A stretch of 64,000 bases of DNA from Blastococcus sp. TF02-09. GTDB taxonomy: Bacteria; Actinomycetota; Actinomycetes; Mycobacteriales; Geodermatophilaceae. Shown in pieces: positions 49,829-59,754 of the stretch; position 1 is the stretch's first letter; each line of letters starts with the position of its first letter. The stretch spans positions 434,001 through 498,000 of the forward strand of contig NZ_QOHH01000002.1 in NCBI RefSeq assembly GCF_003319105.1. The letters run 5' to 3'. A program made the position numbers and the translations under genes. A model generated the notes under the pieces. That model worked only from the letters and a program-made list of their open reading frames with translations. It had not been told where the DNA came from and did not search any database.

Positions 49829-50437
49829 TCAGCGGACGGTGCGCAGCTCCGCGGCGATGGTGGTGTCGTCGCCGTGGCCGGTCCTCACGACGGTGTCGCC
49901 GTGCAGGCTGAACAGCTCCGAGCGGATCGACCTCAGAATCGTCGGGTGGTCGCTGAACGAGCGGCCGGTCGCGCCGGGCCCACCGCAGAACAGCGTGTCG
50001 CCGGTGAACACCGTGGTGAGGTCCGCGGCGTACAGGCAGGTGCTGCCCGGCGAGTGCCCCGGTGTGTGCAGCGCGGTCAGCGTCGTCCCGGCGACGGTGA
50101 ACCGCGTGCCGGCGGCGAGGTCGTGGTCCGGCGCCGCGTCGGCGTGCGTCATGTCCCAGAGCATCCGGTCGGCCGGGTGGAACCAGATCGGGGCGCCGGT
50201 GGCCTCGCGCAGCGCGGGGGCGGCGGTGATGTGGTCGTTGTGCCCGTGGGTGAGCACGATCGCGGTCACCCGCCGGCCGCCGATGGCCTCGACGATCGGG
50301 GCGGCGTCATGCGGGGTGTCGATCACCAGCACCTCGTCGTCGTCCCCGACGAGCCACACGTTGTTGTCGACGTCGAAGTCCTGGCCGTCGAGGGAGAAGA
50401 CGCCGCTGACGACGACCCTGTCGATCCGGGCGGTCAC
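49829..50437 (-). CDS. MBL-fold hydrolase, glyoxalase-II-like, paired with mycothiol formaldehyde dehydrogenase
   Basis: 202 residues. Zinc motif [13 protein letters not shown] (~62), HTPGHSPGS (~123), [15 protein letters not shown] (~142), last His in RTGHGDDT. In actinobacteria this gene regularly follows the mycothiol-dependent formaldehyde dehydrogenase, as here (four-base overlap), and is thought to release formate from S-formylmycothiol. That role is by context. Confidence 0.87.
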   Translation of the reverse strand: MTARIDRVVVSGVFSLDGQDFDVDNNVWLVGDDDEVLVIDTPHDAAPIVEAIGGRRVTAIVLTHGHNDHITAAPALREATGAPIWFHPADRMLWDMTHADAAPDHDLAAGTRFTVAGTTLTALHTPGHSPGSTCLYAADLTTVFTGDTLFCGGPGATGRSFSDHPTILRSIRSELFSLHGDTVVRTGHGDDTTIAAELRTVR

Positions 50438-51519
50438 AGGACCACCACGCTGCGCAGGACCTCGCCCCTGTGCATCTTCTCGAACGCGGCCTCGACGTCG
50501 TCCAGCCCGATCGTCTCGGAGACGAACGCGTCGAGGTCGAAGCGGCCCTGCAGGTACAGGTCGATGAGCATCGGGAAGTCGCGGCTGGGCAGGCAGTCGC
50601 CGTACCAGGAGGACTTGATCGCGCCGCCCCGGCCGAAGATCTCGATCGCCGGCAGGGTGATCTCCATGCCCGGGGTCGGGACGCCGACCATGACGACCCG
50701 GCCGGCGAGGTCACGGGCGTAGAAGGCCTGCTCGAACACCTTCGGGTGGCCGACGGCGTCGATCGCGACGTCGACGCCGAACCCGCCGGTGGCGGCCTTG
50801 ATCGCCTCGACCGCGTCGGTCTGCGACGAGTTGACCGTGTGGGTGGCGCCGAACGTCTTCGCCCACTCGAGCTTGGTGTCGCTGATGTCGACGGCGACGA
50901 TCGTCGTCGCGCCGGCGAGCTTCGCGCCGGCGATGGCGGCGTCGCCGACCCCGCCGCAGCCGAAGACGGCGACGCTCTCGCCGCGCTGCACGGCGCCGGT
51001 GTTGATGGCCGCACCGACACCGGCCATGACGCCGCAGCCGAGCAGACCCGCGGACGCCGGCGGGGCGGCCGGGTCGACCTTCGTGCACTGGCCCGAGTGC
51101 ACCAGCGTCTTCTCGGCGAACGCTCCGATGCCCAGCGCCGGGGAGAGCTCCGTGCCGTCGGCCAGCGTCATCTTCTGCGCGGCGTTGTGGGTGTTGAAGC
51201 AGTACTTGAGCTCGCCCTTGAGGCAGGCGCGGCACTGCCCGCAGACCGCCCGCCAGTTGAGGACGACGTAGTCGCCCACCGCCACGTTGGTGACGCCCTC
51301 GCCCACCGCGGCGACCGTGCCGGCGGCCTCGTGGCCGAGCAGGAACGGGTAGTCGTCATTGATGCCGCCCTCCCGGTAGTGCAGGTCGGTGTGGCAGACC
51401 CCGCACGCCGCGATGTCGATGACCGCCTCGCCCGGGCCGGGATCGGGCACCAGGATCGTCTCGATCGTGACCGGCGCACCCTTGCTGCGGGCGACGACGC
51501 CCCTCACCTCGTAGGCCAT
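50434..51519 (-). CDS. S-(hydroxymethyl)mycothiol dehydrogenase (mycothiol-dependent formaldehyde dehydrogenase)
   Basis: 361 residues, zinc alcohol dehydrogenase family. Catalytic zinc ligands in [10 protein letters not shown] (~40) and GHEAAG (~64), structural zinc in [15 protein letters not shown] (~95), NAD motif [17 protein letters not shown] (~190). The [20 protein letters not shown] segment is typical of the mycothiol enzyme. Detoxifies formaldehyde as S-hydroxymethylmycothiol. ATG at 51519 with a leaderless promoter. Confidence 0.93.
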   Translation of the reverse strand: MAYEVRGVVARSKGAPVTIETILVPDPGPGEAVIDIAACGVCHTDLHYREGGINDDYPFLLGHEAAGTVAAVGEGVTNVAVGDYVVLNWRAVCGQCRACLKGELKYCFNTHNAAQKMTLADGTELSPALGIGAFAEKTLVHSGQCTKVDPAAPPASAGLLGCGVMAGVGAAINTGAVQRGESVAVFGCGGVGDAAIAGAKLAGATTIVAVDISDTKLEWAKTFGATHTVNSSQTDAVEAIKAATGGFGVDVAIDAVGHPKVFEQAFYARDLAGRVVMVGVPTPGMEITLPAIEIFGRGGAIKSSWYGDCLPSRDFPMLIDLYLQGRFDLDAFVSETIGLDDVEAAFEKMHRGEVLRSVVVL

Positions 51520-51525
51520 GGCCCG

Positions 51526-51531
51526 AGCCTA
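51526..51531 (-). promoter_or_regulatory. -10 element of a leaderless promoter (TAGGCT)
   Basis: TAGGCT on the minus strand, six bases, then ATG at 51519. Confidence 0.55.
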
Positions 51532-51723
51532 TGCGGGGAGGCGCGGCCCGCCCCGGCGGCCCTCGGCGCTCACACCAGGTCACGCGTGGGACACGGTCGG
51601 CCGTTGAACGCGCGAGTACTAGCGGGGCGACGTAGGTTCTCCTCCGGCTGTGACCGGCACCACCGGAGCAGCCCCGGTGCGTCCGACCGGCCGCGCCGCG
51701 TCCCGCCTCCGGAGGTCCGACCC

Positions 51724-53139
51724 GTGGCCGTTCCCGCCTTCCTGGCCCGCGAGCGCATCGTCGCCCGGCCGGGCTTCAACCGGTGGCTGATCCCACCGGC
51801 CGCTCTCGCCGTCCACCTGTGCATCGGCCAGGCGTACGCGACCAGCGTCTACAAGACCGCGCTGGTCGCGCACTTCGACGCCACTCTCACCTCGATCGGG
51901 ATCATCTTCTCGATCGCGATCGTCATGCTCGGCCTCTCCGCCGCCCTGTTCGGCACCTGGGTGGACCGCAACGGCCCGCGCGCGGCGATGTTCACCTCGG
52001 CCGTCTTCTGGGTGACCGGCTTCCTGGTCGGCTCGCTCGGCATCGCCAGCGAGCAGCTGTGGCTGGTCTACCTGGGCTACGGCGTCATCGGTGGCATCGG
52101 CCTGGGCATCGGCTACATCTCGCCGGTGTCGACGCTGATCAAGTGGTTCCCCGACCGCCCGGGCCTGGCCACCGGCATGGCGATCATGGGCTTCGGTGGT
52201 GGCGCACTCATCGCGACGCCGCTGTCCCGCCAGCTGATGGCCTTCTACGACCCGGACTACGTGGCCAGCGGCCCGGGCGCGAACGTGGCCAGCGGCGACG
52301 CGGTGGCCAAGCTCTTCCTGACCTTCGCCATCGTCTACCTCGTCTACATGATGTTCGGCGCCTTCATCGTGCGGGTGCCCGCCGACGGCTGGAAGCCCGA
52401 CGGGTTCGACCCCTCGACGGTCAAGCAGAAGGCGCTGGTGACCACGAGCAGCGTCTCGGCGGCCAACGCCATCAAGACGCCGCAGTTCTGGCTGCTGTGG
52501 ATCGTGCTGTTCTGCAACGTGACTGCCGGCATCGGCATCCTCGAGCAGGCGGCACCGATGATCCAGGACTTCTTCCGCGACGGAGGGTCCTCGGCCGTCG
52601 CCGCGACCGCGGCCGCCGGCTTCGTCGGCGTGCTGTCGCTGTTCAACATGGCCGGGCGGTTCGTCTGGTCGTCGACGTCGGACTACATCGGCCGCAAGCC
52701 GATCTACATGGTCTACCTCGGCGTCGGCATCGTCCTGTACCTGATCCTGGCGACGCTCGGCAGCTCGGCGACCTGGATCTTCGTGATCACCGCCGCGGTG
52801 ATCATCTCCTTCTACGGCGGCGGCTTCGCCACCATCCCGGCCTACCTGCGCGACCTGTTCGGCACCTACCAGGTGGGTGCCATCCACGGCCGGCTGCTGA
52901 CCGCCTGGTCGGCCGCCGGGGTCGCCGGCCCGCTGATCGTCAACGGCGTGCTCGACATGGCCGAGGGCGAGCCCGGTGAGCTGGTCGCGGGCGACTACCG
53001 GCCGGCGCTGTTCATCATGGTCGGCCTGCTGGCGATCGGGTTCGTCGCCAATCTGCTGGTCAAGCCGGTCGCCGACAAGTGGCACGAGCCGGCCTCCGCC
53101 CCCACCCCCGAGACCAAGGAAGCGAGCGCCGTCCGATGA
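51724..53139 (+). CDS. OFA-family MFS transporter (oxalate/formate antiporter type)
   Basis: 471 residues, 12 helices. FNRWLIPPAALAVHLCIGQA at helix 1, YGVIGGIGLGIGYISPVSTL at helix 4, WFPDRPGLATGMAIMGFG, and SDYIGRKPIYMVY in the second half are family hallmarks. OFA proteins carry oxalate, formate or other small carboxylates. GTG at 51724 with GGAGG at 51711-51715. The small-subunit gene overlaps its stop. The upstream neighbours make formate from formaldehyde, so formate export is an attractive inference. Confidence 0.9.
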   Translation: MAVPAFLARERIVARPGFNRWLIPPAALAVHLCIGQAYATSVYKTALVAHFDATLTSIGIIFSIAIVMLGLSAALFGTWVDRNGPRAAMFTSAVFWVTGFLVGSLGIASEQLWLVYLGYGVIGGIGLGIGYISPVSTLIKWFPDRPGLATGMAIMGFGGGALIATPLSRQLMAFYDPDYVASGPGANVASGDAVAKLFLTFAIVYLVYMMFGAFIVRVPADGWKPDGFDPSTVKQKALVTTSSVSAANAIKTPQFWLLWIVLFCNVTAGIGILEQAAPMIQDFFRDGGSSAVAATAAAGFVGVLSLFNMAGRFVWSSTSDYIGRKPIYMVYLGVGIVLYLILATLGSSATWIFVITAAVIISFYGGGFATIPAYLRDLFGTYQVGAIHGRLLTAWSAAGVAGPLIVNGVLDMAEGEPGELVAGDYRPALFIMVGLLAIGFVANLLVKPVADKWHEPASAPTPETKEASAVR

Positions 53140-53294
53140 GCTCCTCCGCCTCGACCGGCACCCCGGCCGGCAACCGGCAGCCCACCCACACGCCCGCGGC
53201 GCTCATCGCGTTCGCGTGGACCTTCGTGGGCGTCCCGCTGGCCTACGGCCTCTACCAGACCGTGAAGACGGCCAGCTCGCTGTTCGGCGGCTGA
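53136..53294 (+). CDS. MFS transporter small subunit
   Basis: 52 residues. A disordered Thr/Pro-rich start, then one helix (AALIAFAWTFVGVPLAYGLY). This matches the small proteins that accompany OFA-type transporters in actinobacteria. ATGA overlap with the transporter gene. Confidence 0.8.
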   Translation: MSSSASTGTPAGNRQPTHTPAALIAFAWTFVGVPLAYGLYQTVKTASSLFGG

Positions 53295-53316
53295 GCCCGC
53301 CCGCGGCGCGCTCCTC

Positions 53317-53350
53317 GACGCCCCCGTCCGCACCTGCGGGCGGGGGCGTC
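53317..53350 (+). terminator. Hairpin terminator after the OFA operon
   Basis: GACGCCCCCG (53317-53326) pairs with CGGGGGCGTC (53341-53350), 22 bp after the small-subunit stop; also suits the convergent thioesterase gene ending at 53357. Confidence 0.7.
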
Positions 53351-53356
53351 GTGCGT

Positions 53357-54124
53357 TCACCGGTGGCGGGCCTGGATCCGCGGATCGGGCAGCGCCGCGG
53401 CGACGCAGTGGCCGATCCGGCCCTCCCGGTCGTACATCCACGTGGTGCCGAACCCGATGCCGTCGGCGCCGAGGTGGCCGGTGCTCTCCATGCCGATCCA
53501 CTCCCCGCGCGGGTCGCGGGTCAGGTACATCGTGACGTCGACGTTGATGAACGCCAGGCCGTCGGTGCCGGAGTTGGCCAGCGGGTTGGTGAAGTCGGCC
53601 ATCAGCGCGGCGCGCAGCATCGGGGTGAGCGGCTCGCCCGCGACGAACTCCGCCGTCTCCCGCATCCACACCTTGCCCGGGCCGCCGTCGCCCCACGGCG
53701 TGATCCGGCGGATCTCCCACGCCATCGGCCCGCCCGCCGGGCCCTCGATCTGCTCCGGCGGCGGCACGTCCCAGGGCTCGGGCGCCCACGGGTCGGCGTC
53801 GGGGTGCTCGGCGCGGCGGAGCAGCAGCGCCGAGCCGCGGATCACCTCGACGTCGCCGTCCAGGACGCTGACGTCCAGCACCCGCAGCCGGCGTCCCTCC
53901 CGGCCGGGCCTCGTCTCGACGCGCAGCGGGCGCATCGGGACCGCCCGGACCATGTCGACGGTCAGGCGGGACAGCTGGAGCCCGGGGTCGGGTTCGTCGC
54001 GCTGCACGCCCCACGCCACGAGGCCGCCGATGTGGTGGCCGTTGACCATCTCGTCCGACCAGGGGCTGGCCGCGGTCGCCGTCGGCACCAGCAGGTCCCC
54101 GTCGGGCGTGAACGACGCCTGCAT
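53357..54124 (-). CDS. Thioesterase family protein (TesB-like double hotdog)
   Basis: 255 residues. Two hotdog-like halves: the first with GHHIGGLVAWGVQR and LSRLTVDMVRAVPMRPL, the second with DFTNPLANSGTDGLAFINVD and GHLGADGIGFGTTWMYD. Expected to cleave acyl-CoA thioesters. ATG at 54124 with GGAGGTG upstream. It stands alone between the OFA operon and the sterol-carrier gene. Confidence 0.82.
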   Translation of the reverse strand: MQASFTPDGDLLVPTATAASPWSDEMVNGHHIGGLVAWGVQRDEPDPGLQLSRLTVDMVRAVPMRPLRVETRPGREGRRLRVLDVSVLDGDVEVIRGSALLLRRAEHPDADPWAPEPWDVPPPEQIEGPAGGPMAWEIRRITPWGDGGPGKVWMRETAEFVAGEPLTPMLRAALMADFTNPLANSGTDGLAFINVDVTMYLTRDPRGEWIGMESTGHLGADGIGFGTTWMYDREGRIGHCVAAALPDPRIQARHR

Positions 54125-54180
54125 GACACCTCCGTACCCGGCGGCCGGTCCGCCCGCGGTCCGAGCATGCCCGACGGCGA

Positions 54181-54570
54181 TCAGGGGCGGGTCAGCGGCC
54201 GCAGCGGCAGCAGCCCGGAGAGGTCGGCGCGGTTGCCGCTGGCGCTGACCTTCCCCTCGGCGACGGCGTCGGCCCAGGTGAGCCGGCCGCTGGCCAGGCG
54301 CAGCCAGGTGGCGGCGTCGGTCTCGACGACGTTGGGCGGGGTGCCCCGGGTGTGCCGCGGCCCCTCGATGCACTGGACGGCGACGTGGGGGGGCACCCGC
54401 AGCTCGACCGACCGGCCGGGCACCTGCTGGGCGAGCCACCGCGCGCTGGTCTTCACCGCCGCGCCCACCACGGCCCGCGGTGGGCGCTCGCCCTCGTCGT
54501 CGAGCCAGGCGCGCACCGGCTCGAGGGCGGCGCGCAGCTCGTCGGCGGGGATGGGCGCGGTGCCGGCCAT
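54181..54570 (-). CDS. Sterol-carrier-type protein co-transcribed with purL
   Basis: 129 residues. The C-terminal ~95 residues resemble the SCP2-like lipid-binding domain of bacteria ([55 protein letters not shown]). The last block is the typical SCP2 end. Actinobacteria commonly carry this gene right after purL; the link to purines is unknown. ATG shares one base with the purL stop (TGATG). Confidence 0.8.
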   Translation of the reverse strand: MAGTAPIPADELRAALEPVRAWLDDEGERPPRAVVGAAVKTSARWLAQQVPGRSVELRVPPHVAVQCIEGPRHTRGTPPNVVETDAATWLRLASGRLTWADAVAEGKVSASGNRADLSGLLPLRPLTRP

Positions 54571-56855
54571 CAGCTGGTCGGGACGGCGCCCGCCGGGACG
54601 GTGAGCGGGGTGCTGTGCTCCGGGCCGCCGAACAGCGCCGGCAGGGTGGCGGTCCACGCCGCGCGCAGCTCGGCCAGCGGCAGCTCCGGCAGGCCCTCGA
54701 CGGCGAGCGCGTCGCCACCCGTCGTCCCGAGCTCGGTGACCGGGACGCCGGCCCACTCGGCGGCCAGCTTCACGCCGCCGGGGTCGGCGGTGGTGACGAC
54801 GACGCGCGCGGTGGACTCGCTGAACAGGGCGGTGAACGCGTCGCCGGGCAGGGCGAGGCGGGCGCCGGTGCCGTAGCGCAGCGCCGACTCGGTGAGCGCC
54901 TGGGCCAGGCCGCCGTCGGCCAGGTCGTGGGCGGAGCTGACCAGCCCCTGCTTGGCGAGCGCGGCGAGCAGGTCGGCCAGGGTGCGCTCGGCCGCGAGGT
55001 CCAGCGCCGGCGGGCGGCCGCCGAGGTGGCCGTGCACGACGCTCGCCCAGGCGGAGCCGCCGAAATCCGGCCGGGTCTCGCCGAGCAGCAGCACGGTCTC
55101 GCCGGCCGTCCGCCAGCCGGCCGGCACGCGGGTGCGGACGTCCTCGTGCACGCCCAGCACGCCGATGACCGGCGTGGGGTTGATGGCAACGTCGCCTGTC
55201 TGGTTGTAGAGGCTCACGTTGCCGCCGGTGACCGGCAGGCCGAGGGCGCGGCAGCCGTCGGCCAGACCCCGCACGGCCTCGGCGAACTGCCACATGACCT
55301 CGGGGTTCTCCGGCGAGCCGAAGTTCAGGCAGTTGGTGACCGCGAGCGGCTTCGCGCCGGTGGCCGCGACGTTGCGGTAGGCCTCGGCCAGGTTCAGCTG
55401 CGCGCCCGTGTAGGGGTCGAGGCGGGCGAACCGGGCGTTGCCGTCGAGGGAGAGCGCGATGCCGCGGTTCGACTGCTCGTCGATCCGCACCACGCCGGCG
55501 TCCTCGGGCTGGGCGAGCACGGTGTTGCCGCGCACGTAGCGGTCGTACTGCTCGGTGACCCAGCTCTTGTCCGCGCCGTCCGGGCTGCTGACGACGGCCA
55601 GCCAGTGCGCCTGCAGCTCGGCCGGCGTGGTGGGCCGGGGCAGGCGGGCGGGGTCGTCGGCCTGGAGGGCGTCGAGGTCGGCGGGGCGGGCCATCGGCCG
55701 CTCGTACACCGGGCCCTCGTGCGCGACCGTGCGCGGCGGGACGTCGACGATCCGCTCGCCGTGCCAGTCGACGGTGAGCCGGTCGCCGTCGGTGACCTCA
55801 CCGATGACGGCGGCGCGGACGTCCCACTTGCGGCAGACGGCGAGGAACTGCTCGACCTTGCCCGGCTCGACGATCGCGCACATGCGCTCCTGCGACTCGC
55901 TCATCAGGATCTCGGCGGGCGTCAGGGTGCTGTCGCGCAGCGGCACCGCGTCGAGGTCGACGTGCATGCCGCCGGTGCCGGCGCTGGCCAGCTCGGACGT
56001 GGCGCAGGACAGGCCGGCACCGCCGAGGTCCTGGATGCCGGTGACCAGGTCCTGGGCGAACAGCTCGAGGCAGGCCTCGATGAGCAGCTTCTCGGTGAAC
56101 GGGTCGCCGACCTGGACGGCGGGGCGCTTGGCCGGGCCCTCGGCGTCGAAGGTCTCGCTGGCGAGCACGCTGACGCCGCCGATCCCGTCGCCGCCAGTGC
56201 GGGCGCCGAACAGGATCACCTTGTTGCCGGCGCCCTCGGCCTTGGCCAGGTGGACGTCCTCGTGCTTCATCACGCCGACGCACAGGGCGTTGACCAGCGG
56301 GTTGCCGGTGTAGCACTCGTCGAAGAGCAGCTCGCCGCCGATGTTGGGCAGGCCCAGGCAGTTGCCGTAGCCGCCGACGCCGGCGACGACGCCGGGCAGC
56401 ACCCGGGCGGTGTCGGGGGCGTCGGCGCGGCCGAAGCGCAGGCTGTCCATGACCGCGATCGGGCGGGCGCCCATGGTCAGGATGTCCCGGACGATGCCGC
56501 CGACGCCGGTCGCCGCGCCCTGGTACGGCTCGACGTAGCTGGGGTGGTTGTGGCTCTCGACCTTGAAGGTGACCGCGTAGCCGTCGCCGACGTCGACGAC
56601 GCCGGCGTTCTCGCCGATGCCGACGAGCAGCGCGTCGGACGTCGGGAGGTCGCCGAAGCGGCGCAGGTGGACCTTCGAGCTCTTGTAGGAGCAGTGCTCG
56701 CTCCACATGACGCTGTACATCGCGAGCTCGGCCGTGGTGGGGCGGCGGCCGAGGATGTCGCGGATGCGGGCGTACTCGTCGTCCTTGAGCCCGAGCTCGG
56801 CGTACGGCTGCTCGTCGTCGGGGGTCTTCTCTGCGTTCTGGACGGTGTCGATCAT
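54570..56855 (-). CDS. purL: Phosphoribosylformylglycinamidine synthase subunit PurL
   Basis: 761 residues, the small-type PurL that works with PurQ and PurS. Converts FGAR to FGAM using ammonia from PurQ. Catalytic His in [10 protein letters not shown] (~50), ATP-binding [17 protein letters not shown] (~90), [17 protein letters not shown] (~115), [12 protein letters not shown] (~215), SQERM (~315). Start overlaps purQ by four bases. Confidence 0.97.
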   Translation of the reverse strand: MIDTVQNAEKTPDDEQPYAELGLKDDEYARIRDILGRRPTTAELAMYSVMWSEHCSYKSSKVHLRRFGDLPTSDALLVGIGENAGVVDVGDGYAVTFKVESHNHPSYVEPYQGAATGVGGIVRDILTMGARPIAVMDSLRFGRADAPDTARVLPGVVAGVGGYGNCLGLPNIGGELLFDECYTGNPLVNALCVGVMKHEDVHLAKAEGAGNKVILFGARTGGDGIGGVSVLASETFDAEGPAKRPAVQVGDPFTEKLLIEACLELFAQDLVTGIQDLGGAGLSCATSELASAGTGGMHVDLDAVPLRDSTLTPAEILMSESQERMCAIVEPGKVEQFLAVCRKWDVRAAVIGEVTDGDRLTVDWHGERIVDVPPRTVAHEGPVYERPMARPADLDALQADDPARLPRPTTPAELQAHWLAVVSSPDGADKSWVTEQYDRYVRGNTVLAQPEDAGVVRIDEQSNRGIALSLDGNARFARLDPYTGAQLNLAEAYRNVAATGAKPLAVTNCLNFGSPENPEVMWQFAEAVRGLADGCRALGLPVTGGNVSLYNQTGDVAINPTPVIGVLGVHEDVRTRVPAGWRTAGETVLLLGETRPDFGGSAWASVVHGHLGGRPPALDLAAERTLADLLAALAKQGLVSSAHDLADGGLAQALTESALRYGTGARLALPGDAFTALFSESTARVVVTTADPGGVKLAAEWAGVPVTELGTTGGDALAVEGLPELPLAELRAAWTATLPALFGGPEHSTPLTVPAGAVPTS

Positions 56856-57523
56856 GCGTTGACGACCGCCTTCAGCACGCTCGTGAAGAAGCCCAGGCCG
56901 TCGGTGCTCGGGCCGGTGAGGTCCTCGACCGCGTGCTCCGGGTGCGGCATCAGCCCGACGACGCGGCCGTTCTCGCTGGTCACGCCGGCGATGTCGCGGC
57001 TGGACCCGTTGGGGTTGCCGCCGACGTAGCGGAAGACGACCCGGTTCTCGCCCTCGAGCCGGTCGAGGTCGGCGTCGGAGCCCACGTAGCGGCCCTCGCC
57101 GTTCTTGACCGGGATGAGGATCTCCTGGCCGTCGGCGTAGTCGCTGGTCCAGGCGGTGTCGGTGCGCTCGACGCGGAGCAGCTGGTCGCGGTTGCGGAAG
57201 TGCAGGTGGCTGTTGCGGGTCAGCGCACCGGGCAGCAGGCCGGCCTCGCAGAGCACCTGGAAGCCGTTGCAGATGCCCAGCACCGGCAGGCCCTGCTTCG
57301 CCGCGCTGACGACGTCCTGCATCAGCGGCGAGCGCGCGGCGATGGCGCCGGCGCGCAGGTAGTCGCCGTAGGAGAAGCCACCGGGGAGGACGACGGCGTC
57401 GACGTCCTTGAGGTCGTGGTCGCCGTGCCAGAGGGCGACCGGGTCACCACCGGCGAGCCGCACCGCGCGGGCGGCGTCGACGTCGTCCAGGGAGCCCGGG
57501 AAGGTGATGACACCGATGCGCAA
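56852..57523 (-). CDS. purQ: Phosphoribosylformylglycinamidine synthase subunit PurQ (glutaminase)
   Basis: 223 residues. Class I glutamine amidotransferase: [12 protein letters not shown] at the start, [15 protein letters not shown] (~50), nucleophile Cys in GICNGFQVL (~87), and the His/Glu pair in MPHPEHAVE (~195). TTG start at 57523, with GAAGGA eight bases upstream, 11 bp after purS. Provides ammonia to PurL. Confidence 0.96.
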   Translation of the reverse strand: MRIGVITFPGSLDDVDAARAVRLAGGDPVALWHGDHDLKDVDAVVLPGGFSYGDYLRAGAIAARSPLMQDVVSAAKQGLPVLGICNGFQVLCEAGLLPGALTRNSHLHFRNRDQLLRVERTDTAWTSDYADGQEILIPVKNGEGRYVGSDADLDRLEGENRVVFRYVGGNPNGSSRDIAGVTSENGRVVGLMPHPEHAVEDLTGPSTDGLGFFTSVLKAVVNA

Positions 57524-57534
57524 GGTGCGGTCCT

Positions 57535-57774
57535 TCAGTCGGTGGGGAGGTGCAGCTCGACGTCCTCGATGACCGGATTGGCCAGCAGCGTCTCGGCGAT
57601 CTGCTTCAGCTCGGCCTCGTCGGGCGTGCCGTCGACCTCGAGCACGAAGTGCTTGCCCTGGCGGACGCTGCGCACGCTCTCGTGGCCCAGCCGGCCGAGC
57701 GCTCCGAGCACCGCCTGCCCCTGGGGGTCGGAGATCTCCGGCTTGAGGACCACGTCGACGACCACCCGGGACAC
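57535..57774 (-). CDS. purS: Phosphoribosylformylglycinamidine synthase subunit PurS
   Basis: 79 residues, normal for PurS, which bridges PurL and Pur[21 protein letters not shown] at the start and [13 protein letters not shown] in the middle are typical. GTG at 57774; a -10 lies seven bases upstream. First gene of purS-purQ-purL-sterol carrier. Confidence 0.95.
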   Translation of the reverse strand: MSRVVVDVVLKPEISDPQGQAVLGALGRLGHESVRSVRQGKHFVLEVDGTPDEAELKQIAETLLANPVIEDVELHLPTD

Positions 57775-57781
57775 GTCGACG

Positions 57782-57787
57782 AGCGTA
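57782..57787 (-). promoter_or_regulatory. -10 element of the purS leaderless promoter (TACGCT)
   Basis: TACGCT on the minus strand, seven bases, then GTG at 57774. Confidence 0.5.
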
Positions 57788-57840
57788 CCGGCCGCCCGAC
57801 ATCCCCCGTCCCGCCGCCCGTCACCTCCGCACAGCCCTCC

Positions 57841-57898
57841 CGAGATCTGCACACTCGGGGCTTTGCGGGCCCTGAAAGCCCCGAGTGTGCAGATCTCG
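57841..57898. repeat. Long palindrome, copy 1 (downstream of the DUF559 gene)
   Basis: Perfect 24-bp arms (57841-57864 and 57875-57898, containing CTGCACACTCGGGGCTTT) around a 10-nt loop. It ends one base before the DUF559 stop codon. Near-identical to copy 2 at 58828-58882, including flanking ACAGCCCTC on the left. Can act as a terminator. Confidence 0.88.
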
Positions 57899-58771
57899 TC
57901 AGCGGAGGGCGGCGCGGATGGTCGCGATCACGTACTCGGGACGACCGAGGACGTCCGCGGAGGTGAACCGCAGGATCGTCCATCCGGCAGCGACCAGACC
58001 GTTCTGCCGGCGGAGGTCGTCGACGAAGGTCTTCCGGTCGCGGTGGTGATCACCGTCGAACTCGACGAGCACCTTGTGCTCGAGCCAGACGAAGTCGCCT
58101 CGGCCGAGGAAGATCCCCCGGTCGGAGCGGACGTCCACCTGCAGGTCGGGCATCGGCAGCCGGGCGTCGTGGATCAGCCACCGCGTCCACGACTCCATGA
58201 CCGATTCCGAGCGGGCGTCCCCGACAGGCAGCACGTCGCGGGCCCGCGCTGCGCCCCGGCCGGACGGCTGCAGTCGCAACTGCCGCTCCAGATCCTCCAT
58301 CGAGCAGCCGGCAGCGAGGACCTGGTCGGTGACGGCGAGCAGCGCCGGCCGCTCGAGCAGACCGGCGAGATCCCGCCAGGTGCGCGGCAGGCACGTGACC
58401 GGCACCCCGCGCTCGACGGTGACCTCGCCCGGCTCCAGCGGGCGCCTGTGGATCACCCGGTCGGCCCGGCCCCGGACCGCGGACCCCGTCGAGACGGTCA
58501 CGTGCACGCGCTCGTCGTCCACGATCGGTAGGTCGATCCGCCAGATCCCGGCTGCAGTGAGATGACTGACCACCGCGCCGTCCGGGGCCGTGAGGAGCAC
58601 GGCCTCGATGCGTGTCCGCAGGTCGTCAGCGATCGCACGGGGCACGTACGTGTCCCGCGACAGCCGGACGACGTCGCGACGACGAAGCGCCTCGTCGCTG
58701 ATCCCGGCCTCGCGCGCCATGCGCCTGGTCGTCGGACCCGTGAGTCGGGTGGGGAGGTGTCGTCGCGGCAC
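57899..58771 (-). CDS. DUF559/Vsr-like endonuclease-fold protein with AbiEi-like N-terminus
   Basis: 290 residues. The N-terminal ~75 residues have a winged-helix layout like AbiEi-family antitoxins (TTRRMAREAGISDEALRRRD, then VVRLSRDTYVPR). The C-terminal ~95 residues are the DUF559 nuclease-like fold: FVWLEHKVLVEFDGDHHRDR (E and D candidates), then GWTILRFTSADV. Widespread in actinobacteria, often multicopy, function unknown. The gene sits exactly between two copies of a long palindrome and interrupts the pur genes. Start uncertain: GTG at 58771 or ATG at 58720; the frame opens within palindrome copy 2. Confidence 0.8.
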   Translation of the reverse strand: MPRRHLPTRLTGPTTRRMAREAGISDEALRRRDVVRLSRDTYVPRAIADDLRTRIEAVLLTAPDGAVVSHLTAAGIWRIDLPIVDDERVHVTVSTGSAVRGRADRVIHRRPLEPGEVTVERGVPVTCLPRTWRDLAGLLERPALLAVTDQVLAAGCSMEDLERQLRLQPSGRGAARARDVLPVGDARSESVMESWTRWLIHDARLPMPDLQVDVRSDRGIFLGRGDFVWLEHKVLVEFDGDHHRDRKTFVDDLRRQNGLVAAGWTILRFTSADVLGRPEYVIATIRAALR

Positions 58772-58827
58772 CGCAGAAGCGTGCCGAAGCCGCCGCCGCA
58801 GCACCGATCGTTTCCACAGCCCTCGCC

Positions 58828-58882
58828 AGATCTGCACACTCGGGGCTTTTACGGACCCTGAAAGCCCCGAGTGTGCAGATCT
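58828..58882. repeat. Long palindrome, copy 2 (upstream of the DUF559 gene, downstream of purC)
   Basis: 22-bp perfect arms (58828-58849 and 58861-58882) around an 11-nt loop, with the same arm sequence as copy 1. It lies 14 bp after the purC stop, so it can terminate purC, and just upstream of the DUF559 start. Confidence 0.88.
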
Positions 58883-58896
58883 CGCGGGGAGGAGGG

Positions 58897-59754
58897 TCAG
58901 GTGAAGGGGGTGCCGGTGAGGCGTTCGTAGGCGGTGACGTAGCGCTCGCGGGTGGCGGCGACGACGTCGTCCGGCAGCTCCGGCGGCTCGGAGGCCCGGT
59001 CCCAGCCTGAGGAGGTCAGCCAGTCGCGGACGAACTGCTTGTCGTAGGAGGGCTGCACCGATCCCGGCGCCCAGGACGACGCCGGCCAGAAACGGGACGA
59101 GTCCGGGGTGAGCACCTCGTCGCCGAGCACCAGCGAGCCGTCGGCCAGGCCGAACTCGAACTTCGTGTCGGCCAGCACGATGCCGGCGTCCCGGGCGATC
59201 TCCGCCCCGCGCCGGTACAGCGCCAGCGTCAGCTCGCGCAGCTCCTCGGCGCGCTCAGCGCCCACCAGCGAGACCACCCGCGGGAAGTCGATCGGCTCGT
59301 CGTGCTCGCCGAGCTCCGCCTTGGTCGACGGCGTGAACACCGGCGCGGGCAGCTGCGAGCCCTCGACCAGCCCGGCCGGCAGGACGACGTCGCGGATCGA
59401 GCCGGTGCGCTCGTACTCCGCGGTGCCGCCACCGGAGAGGTAGCCGCGGGCCACGCACTCCACCGGCAACATCTCCAGCCGGCGCACGAGCATCGCCCGG
59501 CCGTCGACCGCGGGCGGCACGTCGGTCGCCGACACCAGGTGGTGGGTGGCGCCGAACTGCGCCAGCACCGGCGCGAGCTGGTCGAACCACCACACCGACA
59601 GCTGGGTGAGCACCCGCCCCTTGTCCGGGATCGGCGTCGGCAGCACCCAGTCGTAGGCCGAGATGCGGTCCGAGGCCACCAGCAGCAGGCGGTCGGGGCC
59701 GGCGTCGTAGACCTCGCGGACCTTGCCGCGGGCGACCAGCGGGAGATCGATCAC
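58897..59754 (-). CDS. purC: Phosphoribosylaminoimidazole-succinocarboxamide synthase (SAICAR synthetase)
   Basis: 285 residues. Joins CAIR and aspartate with [23 protein letters not shown] at the start, [15 protein letters not shown] (~33), [12 protein letters not shown] (~100), ADTKFEFGL (~195), [12 protein letters not shown] (~215). GTG at 59754 overlaps the purB stop (GTGA). Followed by the palindrome. Confidence 0.97.
   Translation of the reverse strand: MIDLPLVARGKVREVYDAGPDRLLLVASDRISAYDWVLPTPIPDKGRVLTQLSVWWFDQLAPVLAQFGATHHLVSATDVPPAVDGRAMLVRRLEMLPVECVARGYLSGGGTAEYERTGSIRDVVLPAGLVEGSQLPAPVFTPSTKAELGEHDEPIDFPRVVSLVGAERAEELRELTLALYRRGAEIARDAGIVLADTKFEFGLADGSLVLGDEVLTPDSSRFWPASSWAPGSVQPSYDKQFVRDWLTSSGWDRASEPPELPDDVVAATRERYVTAYERLTGTPFT

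Noticed and set aside
47558-50722. 1054-codon plus-strand open frame
   Set aside because: Antisense shadow of purF and neighbouring genes.
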